Assembly (NCBI GenBank): GCA_039704465.1
Contig: JASFAU010000006.1
Coordinates: forward strand, 992,001 to 1,056,000
DNA length: 64,000 nt
Direction: 5' to 3'
Origin: Plasmodiophora brassicae
Taxonomy: Eukaryota; Endomyxa; Phytomyxea; Plasmodiophorida; Plasmodiophoridae
How positions within the stretch are numbered: position 1 is the first letter of the stretch; the number at the start of each line of letters is the position of its first letter. Below are positions 9,092 through 20,200 of this stretch, piece by piece. The notes under the pieces are model-generated. The model was not told the origin of the DNA. It did no database searches and saw nothing but the letters and a program-made list of their open reading frames with translations. The translations under genes were made by a program, and so were the position numbers.

Positions 9092-9846
9092 TCAGGATGA
9101 CGACCGTGCGGCAGGAGACATGTTGAATTCAAACTGGACCTGCTGCTTCTCGACCGCGCTCGTAGTCATTTCCGCGTTCGATAGCGACATGAGTAGTCGT
9201 CCGCGTTCTATCAGTTGGCGCATGCGTTTCTCGTGCCGGTCGACAGGTGATATTCTCGGTACCGATCTTCCCAACTCCATCTCAGGACTGCTCGCTACCA
9301 AACTATGCGCGCCACATGAGACTCGGCTGCGGATGCCACATGTTGCCAGTAGGGACCTGTCGTCATGGTCGGCCAGGTCAATCTCTTGGAAAAAATCCAG
9401 CGACATGCGACGCTGCGCGCGATCTCCATCCGGTACCTCGTCCGCCAGCAGCTCCTCCCGCAGCACGCGATGCAGCGCCTGCCCCGGCCGCCGACGCTCC
9501 TGTACGCCAATCGCCCCATAAGACGCACGCACCGGCCACAGTCACCACCACCCTGTACTGGCGAGAACGTCAGCGAGCAGGCTCGATCCGTGAACGGCGT
9601 CGTGGACACCCGCTCCGGCGGCGACGACGCCGGTGACTGCATCGAAGGTCACCCACTAGTCCGCGGAAACCGCCGACGCCAGCTCCACAAAACAACAGCA
9701 CAAAGTGCACCGACAAGCAAGACCAGCGGAGGGCACGCAGTAAATTCACATCGTGTAACTATGCGCCCCCCGCACATGGGGGCTGCCCGGACGCAAGTCG
9801 CAGCAAAATATACCATTCGTTCACAGGCGCCTGGACCCACCGGCAC
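9092..9846 (-). CDS. Unidentified protein, C-terminal half resolved
   Basis: A minus-strand frame ending at 9092 encodes a charged region (LHRVLREELLADEVPDGD, then MSLDFFQEIDLADHDD) and a second block (HEKRMRQLIERGRLLMSL). An in-frame 54-nt GT...AG segment at about 9298-9351 may be an intron. Upstream, towards 9846, a hydrophobic stretch (LVLLVGALCAVVLW) followed by arginines suggests a membrane helix, but I could not join it to the C-terminal part in a consistent phase. No family recognised. It converges on PDCD5 with a gap of under 80 bp. Confidence 0.4.
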
Positions 9847-10012
9847 GTGCGACTTGTCACTTGCTTGCGGTGTGGTCCACAGATACAGTACGTACTACGT
9901 ACTAGAATCTTCCAGGGACAGCAGACAGGATCGCCTGTGCGTCACACAGTGTTGCTGGTGGGGTGTCAGATATCGTGGGTTTACCTCGAGGGTTGGGGCT
10001 GACGCTAGGTTG

Positions 10013-10683
10013 ATGGCAACGTTGACGATCACGGACGATGACGTCACGGCGGGCGCTCGACTTCCGCAGATCACCGTGACCCGGGGAGGTGTCAGTCCCG
10101 TAGCAATATCCAAATCAGGAACGCCCTCGCCCAGAGCGTCCCGTAATAAGCTAATCGGCGCGATGCACTTCACGATGTCGCACCTGAAGACGATCGTCGG
10201 CCTGGAGATTGTCGCGTTCATGGCTTCGACCGCACTGTCGATTGCAATCTTCGCCTCCACATCGACGAGCATATCCGCCTGGACCATGGGCGCCATGTTC
10301 GGCTCGTCGGTGGCCCTGATCGCCAAATCGTTCATCTACATGCGGGGTCCCGCCGGCGACAGGGAATACGCGTTGAACGGCGCCTACATGATCCACATGC
10401 TCGGCATGGTCACCGTCGCCCTCGTCGTTGGCCTTACCGGCTACACCTGGTACACTGACGTCTTCATCCGCAAGGTTGCTGTGTCCTGGATGTCGCACGC
10501 GTTCTTCTTCACGACCGCCTACGGGTGGTGCGTCGAGGTCGCCTTGGCCGTCATCATGTATCAACGTATGTCGGGTGATCGTTGCGCGCCTATTGTCGAT
10601 TGCACCCGCTCATGCGTTCTGTAGTGATCAGCCAGTACGTGATGTCCGTTGCCGACAAGGTCGAGGAGCCGTACGAAGCGTAA
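10013..10683 (+). CDS. Four-helix membrane protein of unknown family
   Basis: Two exons, 10013-10565 and 10625-10683, 59-nt intron, 203 residues. After a polar N-terminus of about 50 residues there are four hydrophobic segments: TIVGLEIVAFMASTALSIAI, TMGAMFGSSVALIAKSF, a third around MLGMVTVALVVGLTGY, and AFFFTTAYGWCVEVALAVIM. A short acidic cytosolic tail ends VEEPYEA. The architecture resembles small tetraspan proteins such as the MARVEL-like groups, but I see no diagnostic motif. Its stop is only 45 bp from the stop of the converging ODAD1-like gene. Confidence 0.75.
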
Positions 10684-10728
10684 TACACAGACAAGTCATG
10701 CGCCCGTACGCGTGTAATCTAACAATGG

Positions 10729-12290
10729 TCACTGGTCGCTCTTCACCGTGCTCTTTCTCGACATGCGCCTGACGACCGGGTCGTCGGGATCGCCCGATTC
10801 GTCATGCAGGCTCGGCAGCGCGATGTCCAGGTCGACGCACGCGTCGTCCTTCGTTTCCGGGTCGTCGGTCACGTGGCCATTGGCGTCGCGGTAGGCCTGC
10901 ACGGTGGCGAACACGAACTCTTCCAGGTCGATCAGCGCCGTTTTCAGATTGGGAACCGGCCTCGATGCACCCAGGGATCGGAACAGGCTGCGTATGCGCT
11001 CGAGAACGGCGCGAAGCTCGGCACGCGTCTGATCCTCGACGACCTGGAGCGATTGCGACCCGGCTTCCGCCGCCCTGATCTTGTCGACCAGGGCCTGCTC
11101 CCGCTGGGTCACACCCGCAACGTTCGCCTGTGCCTGCTGCTGCTCTTCGGTCGTCTCACTCTGCGTCGCCTCCAGTTGCTGCCGCTCCTGTACCAGCTCG
11201 TTCAGCACGTTGAACAACGCGAACGTGTCCTTCTCCTTCTCGGCCAGCGATGCAATGACCGCGTCTAGATCCGTAATCAACGTCGCCTGCGTCAACTGGG
11301 CCGCCGTTCGGCTCAGCTCGTCGAGCTTCCCTTGAACGACCGCCACGTTGGCACGATCCGTCATGGCGCGCCACTCGGCTTTCGTATGCCTCCTGGCGTA
11401 CATGCGCTCCTCCTTCGTTGTAATCACCGGCGCCGACGATCGACGCTCAGGCCCGGTCGACTGCTTCCTGTTGTGCTCGGCGAACTGGGCCGTCATGCCC
11501 GCCCAGTCGACGTTGAACGTCCGGTACCAGGTCTCCGACGACGTCTGCAACGCGCGAAGCTCGTCCTCCGACTTCCCATGCATCTCCTGCGCCGCATCGC
11601 ATTCGGCCGCCTGCTTGCAGATCTTGACCATGACGGTCCGCAGGTTCGCCTCCAGGCCCGCCTGTCGGACCGAGTCGTCAGCGACACGCTGCCGTCGATG
11701 GCACACACAGGCGGACGCGGCCTGACCAGGATGCTGTCGGCGATGGCGCGGTCCCGTCGGAACGCGGCCTGCTCCTGTTTAAGTTGCACGTTCTGCGCGT
11801 GGATGACGTTGTGCTTCAGCAGGCTGGACTGGATCCGGTTCTCGAGCATGCGCACGATGCGCTGGTCCTTCCGCACCTGCTCGTTGCGGACGACGTCGCT
11901 GCCCTCCCGGATGCGCACCTCCAGCAATTGGGTCTGCCAGGAGCGGATCTGCGATTCGACGTTGGCCAGGCGGTCGCGTTCGTTGGCGATCTTGACAGGC
12001 AGATCCTGCGACATGGCGATCGATTGCGCAGCGGCCGTCGTCGGTGGCGCTAACGCTTCCGCCATCGCCAGGCCCACCTGCTGGCACATTTCGTCGTTCG
12101 CCGCTGTCATCTTCGCCAGCTGCTTCTGACGAACGCTTCGGGACGGCCGACGTTAGACAAGCGCGGTCCATGAAGGCAGACGGGAGATACCGTTCCAGGC
12201 CCTGTGCCTTGCGGACAGTGCCATTTGGTCGTCGTAGGCGCTGCGTAAGGTCTCTCACGACCACGTCCATGCGCCCCGTCGAACCCGCCG
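10729..12290 (-). CDS. Outer dynein arm docking complex coiled-coil protein (ODAD1/CCDC63 type)
   Basis: The product is almost entirely coiled coil. Landmarks are IVRMLENRIQSSLLKHNV, then AAFRRDRAIADSIL joined across a 65-nt intron to NLRTVMVKICKQAAECDAAQ, and NLKTALIDLEEFVFATVQAY near the C-terminus. This order matches the Chlamydomonas DC2 / CCDC114-CCDC63 family, which anchors outer dynein arms to axonemal doublets. The last exon runs from about 11670 to the stop at 10729 and the preceding one from about 12115 to 11737. The 5' end is unresolved: a likely upstream exon boundary lies just before 12115, and candidate first exons lie at 12180-12290. The protein would be about 480-500 residues. 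Confidence 0.82.
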
Positions 12291-12762
12291 TCCACGGGCG
12301 GCCGACAGGGACCAGCGCCCGGTGCTCATCACCGCTGGGCGTGGCGTTGTCGTCCATGCATGCGGGCCCCCGAAGATATCTGGCACACCAGTGGCGATCG
12401 AACGTCCAACGACAAGTGACTGAAATATCAGACCCGGCTCTGTACGTGACCTGGACGCGCCGCCCTGGTGCCACATCCAGGGGGACCTGTCTGACGCGAA
12501 ACCTGCCCTGGGGTCCACGACCAGTCTGCCCCTGAATGCCACGTATAACTGACCTGGAGACGCGTAGACGAAGAAGTCCAGCGACTTAAACGGAATACGA
12601 GGTTCTGGACGATGGCGTTACGGGGCGTCACGTAGCGAACCGTCGTCGTCCGCCGTGTGCTGTGTGGGATGGGGTCGCAGCGGCTGCGACTGACGGGTGG
12701 AAGTTGCTGGGCGGCGAGAGGCCCACCGTCTGTAACATCTGCTGGCATCCAGTTGACGTGTG
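12291..12762. other. Unassigned region upstream of the ODAD1-like and JmjC genes
   Basis: This stretch lies between two divergent genes and probably holds both promoters and the first ODAD1-like exon. Open frames here are short and have no recognisable content. The JmjC start at 12763 lies 3 bases after an in-frame GTG, which I did not use. Confidence 0.4.
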
Positions 12763-14139
12763 ATGATGCGACGTGCGGCGGGGCATGGCGCGGTCGGGAT
12801 CGTCGCCGGCGCTCTGCTGGTGGCCGTGGCCGTGCACGGCCTCGGGACGGTGGAGCTGAACCGCCAGGCGATCGACCTGGCGCAACGCGGCGACCTGGAT
12901 GGCGCCCTGTCGACGCTGTCGATGGCGCTGGCCGAGGCGCCGACCGACGACCAGCTGCTGAACAACATGGGCGTCACGCTGATGCGCATGGGCCGGTACG
13001 ACCAGGCGCTGGACATGCTGGATCGCGCGATCGCCATCCGACCCGACCACCCCGACGCCGTCAGCAACCGCCGCGACCTCCTGCATTTCATGCAGCGCCC
13101 ATCGGAGAACGCCGTCGCCGCCCCGACGCTGACGCCTCGCCTCCGTTTGCCTCGCGTCGCGCTCGACGACCTGTACGCTCCCGGCAACGAGGACTACGCG
13201 TACGGCCGCAAGGCCTTCATCCTGACCGGCGCCACCGCCCGCTGGCCACTGTTCGACCAGCGGCAGGCGACGCGCGACGACGACGACGACGACCGGCACT
13301 GGCTGATCTCGTTCGTCCGGGACGCGTTCCCGAACTCCACCGCCGACTTCTACCCGCACAACATGGCGCGGTCCACCGTGCGCCCGTTCCTGGTCCCGCT
13401 GCAGGACGCCGTCGACGAGCTGCGGGCGCCGTCGGGTCGGTTCCCGGCCGACCCGACCCGGCCGGGCAGCTACGTGCAGTGGAACATCCCGCTGGCCGAG
13501 TGGAGGCAGCTGCGCCCGATGATGCACAGGATGCCATACGCGTTCGCGGCCGACGAGCAGTGGCTGGACGACTGCCTGCGCGGCGACGACGCCCTCGTCG
13601 ACCGCTTCTCGCTGCGCCTGCACTGGCGCATGCTGCTGATCGGGACGCAGGGCGCCGGCATGTTCTTCCACCACGACGTGCTGCGCGGGTCGTCCTGGCA
13701 GGTCCAGATCGCCGGGTCGAAGCGCTGGACGATCTGCGACCCGGCCGCCAACGACGGCCTGCTGTACGCGGCCGGCGACGTCGACACGTTCCGCCCGGAC
13801 CTGGCCCGGTGGCCCCGGTTCGCCGCGTCCACCTGCTACGACGACGTCGTGCGCCCCGGCGAGATGCTGTTCTACCCGCGCGACTACTGGCACCAGACGC
13901 TGAACCTGGAGACGCCGACGATCACGCTGACCGGGACGGTGGTCGACGAGAACAACGCCGACACGGTCGAGCGCGAGCTGCGCGACGAGTGCACGACGGG
14001 CAAATGGGGATGGCATCTGGGCGACGACCTGTGCGGGCAGCTCGAGCAGTGCTACGCGCTCTGGAACGCGACCATGACGGGCGACAGGCGCGCCAGCGTC
14101 GTCCGGAAGTGCCCCAACGTCCAGCTCGGCGGCGCCTGA
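12763..14139 (+). CDS. Membrane-anchored TPR + JmjC (cupin) oxygenase
   Basis: A single exon of 458 residues. An N-terminal hydrophobic segment (GAVGIVAGALLVAVAVHG) is followed by a pair of TPR-like helices (about residues 30-100, for example GRYDQALDMLDRAIAIRP) and then a JmjC/cupin_8 fold. The iron site is visible as FHHD (His303, Asp305) and a distal His377 in YWHQTLN. KRWTICDP is typical for the strand after the first iron ligands. The family members are 2-oxoglutarate- and Fe(II)-dependent hydroxylases or demethylases. The leader and a C-terminal part with four Cys suggest a lumenal or secreted position, so protein hydroxylation is more likely than histone demethylation. No introns, unlike most neighbours. 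Confidence 0.85.
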   Translation: MMRRAAGHGAVGIVAGALLVAVAVHGLGTVELNRQAIDLAQRGDLDGALSTLSMALAEAPTDDQLLNNMGVTLMRMGRYDQALDMLDRAIAIRPDHPDAVSNRRDLLHFMQRPSENAVAAPTLTPRLRLPRVALDDLYAPGNEDYAYGRKAFILTGATARWPLFDQRQATRDDDDDDRHWLISFVRDAFPNSTADFYPHNMARSTVRPFLVPLQDAVDELRAPSGRFPADPTRPGSYVQWNIPLAEWRQLRPMMHRMPYAFAADEQWLDDCLRGDDALVDRFSLRLHWRMLLIGTQGAGMFFHHDVLRGSSWQVQIAGSKRWTICDPAANDGLLYAAGDVDTFRPDLARWPRFAASTCYDDVVRPGEMLFYPRDYWHQTLNLETPTITLTGTVVDENNADTVERELRDECTTGKWGWHLGDDLCGQLEQCYALWNATMTGDRRASVVRKCPNVQLGGA

Positions 14140-14292
14140 GCGCGGGCAGACGCCGCCTGCAGCAAATCAACCTACCTTCTGCTTCCCACTCGTGTGTGGT
14201 GGTGGACGGGAGGGATCCACGAACGTACGTGACTGTCGCCGCCACATCTATATCGTTCGGTGTTGTTGCGATCGGACGCGCAGATCGTTTGT

Positions 14293-17200
14293 TTATATGA
14301 CGGCCGACGATCTCGGCTTCTTCGTCGGCGCGTCTGCGGTCGGTTGCGGGTCGCGGTTGCGCTTCCGGAGGGCGACAATGTCAGCCTGGAGGCCGGACGC
14401 GGGCAGGCCCGCTCGGCGGTCCTTGCGTTCGCCCATCTTGCGCTGGCGCTGGCGCTGCTTGCCGGCCGATTTGGCCGACCGGCGCCGGGCGGCGAGTTCC
14501 GGGTTGGACACGGCTTCCAGGGCGCGGGTCGCCTTGCGCCTGTCGCGTTTCGCATGCGCGAACTCGCGTATGCGCCCGTGGACCTCCATGAACCGCTCCC
14601 GGCCGAGCTTCTGCTGCAGGTCGTCCAGGAGCAGCTCGGCGCGAGGTTTCAACGTCTCGGCAATCACCGAGCTCGGGTCGTCGACGATGGCCACGGCCGG
14701 CGCGACGATCACGTCGGCGTGGGCGGCCAGTAACGACGCGGGAGCGGCGCTCGTGACCTGGACCAGCCAGTCCAGGGCCACGCTGCGACTGGGCAGGTCC
14801 ACCGCCCGTCGGCACCGGGTCGAGATACGATGGAAGACGCGTGCGACGATGTCCTGGCCGTTGTCGCGCGCGTGCAACTCCACGACGATGGCGGCCAGGT
14901 TCTCCGACGCCGACTTGCAGAGCGACGCATCGGTCGTCGTCGCACAGATCTGGGCCAGGAACGCGTCCGCCCACTGGGCCGCCTGCTGCAGGTCGGCAGT
15001 GTGCCCCGTTGCCGAGAACAAGCTGTTGATCTGCGACCGGATACGGGCGTGTGGGAACAACGCCAGCGACAGCGCCGTCTGGCAGCAGGACGACGCCGCC
15101 GGCAACGTTGCATACTGGGCCACGAACTGGAGCGTGTGGTACCTGGGCGCAGGGTAAGCGTCACGACGATCGTACAGGCGTCGTTATGCAGGGCCTACAG
15201 CGTGGGCCAGGTCTCGGCGACGACGCTGGTGTGGTCGTCCTTGCAGCGTTCGAGGATGCGGTCGAGGACGAGACGGCCTGCGTTCAGCGAACCTAGCGCC
15301 AGGTGCAGCCAGTCGTCGAGAACGGCTTGTGGCAGCGCGACGGATGCAGGTTTGCACAACGACGCGATCTGGGCGGCGATGCACTGCATCGGCAGGGTCG
15401 CGTTCGACCACCAGACGCCGACGTATTCGAGGAGGGCGCTGCGAACACCTGCAGAGTGTCAGGAGGTCGGCGGGCGAACACGATCGGTTGGACGATGCAC
15501 GTACTCTGGGACACAGCGGAAAGCAACTGCTGGAGCAGGTTCGCGACCTGGACGCGGCACGGCTTCGAGTCTTCGTTGACGAGGCGGACGGCGAGCGGCA
15601 CGAAGAGCAGGTTGGCGTGCGCGTCGACGACGCTCTGTGGGAACTTGCCGACACACATTGACAGCATTTTCATCGACGCTGTTGGGGGCGAGCGGTCAGC
15701 ACGGGATGAGGTGGGGAGCGCCCAACGGAAGCCAACATACCCAGACGTCCCTGCGGGCGAGCGTATTCCGACGCATTGGTCACCCAGCCGCGAAGATGTT
15801 GCTCGACACGTTTCGCCGACAGCGGGTAGTCGAGAAGGTACTGCAGGACGGCCTGTTGTGCATGGCGCACCATGACGGCGTCGTCCTTCTCGACAATGAT
15901 GACGGCGCACCGCTCCATGACATCGTACAGGGACGCGGCCAGCAGGCGACGGGACAGGATCGCTTTCAGGAGCGCCAGCGCCCCGCTGGCACTTTCGGCG
16001 TCCTCCAGACGGTGACGAACGAATTCGAGCAGTACCAGCAGGTGATGTTCCTGGATCTCGTATGCTTCGCAGCGACGCAGCAAGGCGGTCAGACCGCGGA
16101 AGCATGTCGATGCGAACACAGGCGAGCCTATTGCACGAACAGTGTCAGAGGATGCGCTCACCGTTGCACCGCAGCAGGCGTACCTTTCCGGGCGCCGTCG
16201 ATCATGAACCCAGCGAACCGTGGTGCCGCCTGTTCCAGCGCTGGTAGTCCGTTCGGGATCTGCAGCAGAGCGCTGAACGCCTTCAACGCCACATGGGCGA
16301 CATCGCCACTGGGGAACGCGTTCAGACACCGCCACAGCAACTCGACGAACGGGTCGCAGAGCGACCGCACGTCGCCGGCGCCGCTGTTGCCCTGGCTATC
16401 GGCGAGACCGCGTTCGAACAGGAGCAGGGCGAACCCGACAAGGATCTCCCCGTCCGACTTGGGCCTCCGACACAGACGCGGCTTCATGTCTCGCAGAGGG
16501 GCGTCCGGGACCAGGACCACGTCCAGTTTGGAGACCTTCCCGTTCGACGTTGCCGGCGCCCCGTCGGCGTCGTTGAGTTCCGATCGGCGATCGGCGCTGT
16601 CGAGCACCTGCGAAACCGTCCTGAACGAGAACACGAACAGGTCGCGAAGCTGGACGCCCGGGTTACGACGAACGCCCTTGGCGATGTTGCCGAGCGCGTT
16701 CCGAACGACGTCTCTCTGGGCGGCCGTCGGCGTCTGTTCCAATTGCCTGCCACCCAGGGGAAGGTTAGCACGACCGCGGTACCATTACAGAAACAGACGA
16801 CACGGTACGCTTGGAACGGCTGCAGCAGGTCGTCGATGTGTGCCCCGACGGTGACGTTGGATGCGATGAGCTCGATCGACGACATTGATTTCGGGTGGCG
16901 TGCCTCGCGCGTCTTCCGCGCCACGCCCTGGGCGGCGCGGGCCTCGGCGGCCGCACCGAACAGGTCAGCAATGATCACAGGGATCAGCACCGGCAGGCAA
17001 TGATCAATCGCACCTGTGCGACAGCAGGTCAGCGTTCGCGACGCGCGAGATCGCCAGGCGCGACGCACCGGGTTCGAACGAGGGCACGGCGCGTTCCAGA
17101 ATGGAGTGGACGGCGTAGCCGAGGACCTGGACCTTGAACCCGTCGTCGAGGAAGTGCCCCATTTCACTCAGAATGAACCGGAGGTATCGCGGCCCGAGCG

Positions 17201-20200
17201 ACACGGCCACGTCCGCCAGCGTCTGCCGAGCAACGTCGCGAGTGCGTTGCTCTTTGCCCGTCAGCTTCTTCATCAGCACCGACGTCAGCCTCGGGACATG
17301 CGCTTCGAGAACTGGGGAACGCGTCAGCACACGCGCTGGGACAGCGACACGCATAGGGGGCGTACCGCGCTCAGGCAGGCGTTTCAGCAGTTTCACGATT
17401 GCCATGACGACCGGGACGCGAATGTCCCCGTCGCTCTGCAGGTTGCTGTACAGATGCGGCAGGACGAACGACATCAGGTACTTCCCGACCGACTGGCGAA
17501 CGTCGTCGCCCACCACCACCGCCCCATCATCGTCCTCATCCTCGTGGTCGTCTTCGCCCGGGGCCACAGGCGTTGCCTCCCCATCATCGGCAACGTCAAA
17601 GTCGAACGCCCATTCGTCAAGGACGGCACAGGTCGCCCGGATCAGGATCCTGGCCTGCTGAGGGTGCTTCTTCACGGCCCGGACCAGGCTCATCAGCGTC
17701 TGCTTGTACTGCGGCCAGGCCTGGCGCGCCGACACGGCGCCGAACGCGCGAACAATCTCGTCCGCCTGGGCGCTGTCTGTCGCCGCCGACGAATTGTACA
17801 GGAACGCCATCAGGATCGGCTTCAGGACCATCGACGCGCACCGGGCGCTGATGGAGCCCTCGCTGCACGCCGTCCGGATTCGGGCCAGCGCGCGACGAAC
17901 ACGATGCACCTGGATGTGGACGAGGTTGCACAGGATGTCGACCTCGCGATCATCCGGGCACACGAGCGCTTGCATGTCCGGGTACACGGTCGGGAACGCG
18001 GCGATCAGCGCGGCCAGCACCTCCATCGTCGCTTTGCGGATCTTCTCGCTGTGCACCTTGGACAGGTTGCGACGCAGCTGGGGGAACACGAGCGACTCCA
18101 GCGCAGTGGAAACGGCCGCGTCCAGGTGCCCCGATGCGACCTTGCACCACTGGACCAGGGCGTGCTCAGCGAACCCGCGAAGCGTCATGTCTGTTGGTGG
18201 CGCGCGTTAGCGACAGATGACTAAACGGACATGAGCAGGGCGAACCCGAGCAACGCAGGTCGTAGAGGATGTGACAGAGAAGCGGGGACGAGCCACGATG
18301 GCCCTGCCAGGCGGTCACCGTTGCGTACGCGGTCGATCGGCGCTCGTAATCCGGGCCAGTCTCCTGCATCGGGTGTGTCAGTTCAGGCGTCGGCGTTGAC
18401 AGACAGGGCGACCGTCTGACCAGTTTGACCGTTGCCATGGCGTTGAGCTCCAGCAGCAGATGGCATTCCGGGGCCTGGATCGCCCGGGCGAACTCGCAAA
18501 TGTGCTGACGGACGCTGACGTCGTCCGCCGTCAACAACAGACGGTGCACAGCATAGAAGGCAGACGTCGCATCGGCCATGGGCACTGTGTGGACGGGGGT
18601 CAGTCCCCGAAGCATCGCGAAAGACGGCCGCCGTACCGAAAGGGACCAGCGACGTGATCGCTTGCACAACGACCCGTTGTTCAGCAGTCGTCGCGCGTCG
18701 AGCGAACGGCAGCAGCAGCTGAAGCAAACGGGTGCAGTCGGGCGATTTGCCATGCGAGACGATCAGAGGCGCCAGACGGGTCATCAGCGCCAGCGCCTCC
18801 GCGCACACCTGCACGAGCGACTCAGCGAGGCCTGTTTCGGGGGCAGACCCGCACGGTCCTCACCTTCTGGGACGTCAACTGGGAGCACAGCAGCGTCTGC
18901 AACTCGGCCACCAGGGCGGTCAGCAGATGCTCAGGGAGACAGCCATGATCGGCCAGGTTGGTGGCGCACGACAGGACGGCTTGGACGACGTCGGCATGGA
19001 CGTGCGGTGCCGACAGTAACGCAAACGCGTTCCGTACCAGGGTAGGGGAGTCGCACAGCAGCGGGCGTAATTCATCGTGTGCACTCATGGCCACGATGGT
19101 ATCCAGGACACCTGCGCAGATCAGATCAGAACGTCTAGACGCAGGCCGATGCACAAAGCAGCAGGGTGGACCTGATCGGGCCTGGGTCAGCTCCTGGGCC
19201 AGGCGCGATGCCCACATCGAGACCACCGCCAGGATACGGCGACGCGATGGTTCAGCGGCCATGAACGCCACAGGGAACGTGTCTATCAGACGCGCGCCGA
19301 GGTGGATCGCACGCCGAAGCAGAAGGCGCGACACGACCCCGCCTTCACCGCGCGCGTCGCCATCTTCATCGTCGACCTCGTCATCGACGTCCATGGCGTC
19401 TTCGTCGAGCGACTTCCCATGGTGGGTGATCAGGGTCGCCAGTGCAGTGAAGATGGCCGGCATGGACGACTGTAGCCGGGCCCCGACTTGTTCCAGCATG
19501 CCGGTCAGGACCTCGACGAATTTCCGCTGGCGGGACAGGGGGACCGCGAGCGGCCGCTCGAGGACGATCTCGCCGAGCGCGATACGAATGAACGCCCGGA
19601 ACTCGACATCGTCGACCGTGCTGACGAAGACGAGCACCGCGTTCCGTCGGCTGTGGACGGACGCCTTGACGGCCGGCCCGCTGCCCGTCTTGTGCTTCGT
19701 TAGCTTCGGCACCAGAACGCGGAACACGGTCGGAAGCAGGTCCTCGCGATGGCCAGGGTCGATCATCGACGCCGACCTGCAGCACGGTTAGAGCAAGCAA
19801 AGCCACAGGCCAGCGAACGTGTACCGCGCCAGCGAGAACAGGGTGATCTGCTCGCGGAAGCTGGAATCATCGCATAACGCGAGCAGCGTCTCCCGGTACG
19901 GGGTCAGGCCATGATCCTTGAATCGGAACGTGCATTCCAGTGCGAGCTTCTGAACATTCGCCATCTCGTTCGACTGGAGACGCTCGAGGACGGCACGCAG
20001 GCGCGCCTGGTCGTCCTGGGACGTAATGCACTTCTTCGGCGACGATATGCGACCCAGCACTAAACGCGCCGAATCAGGGAACGATGCCAATATGGTGTCG
20101 AGCGAACAACGGTACCTTGAAGCCAGTCTGTCAGGCGTCGTCTCATGTGGTTCTCACCGTCTTTGACGAAGGTACGGCGAGCCCGGGTACGCTCCACACG

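Noticed and set aside
12628..14300. Long open frames on both strands over the JmjC gene (up to about 547 codons).
   Set aside because: They are shadows caused by strong codon bias for C and G in the third position. Their translations are Arg/Ala/Pro-rich without domain content, while the JmjC frame has iron ligands and a fold pattern.
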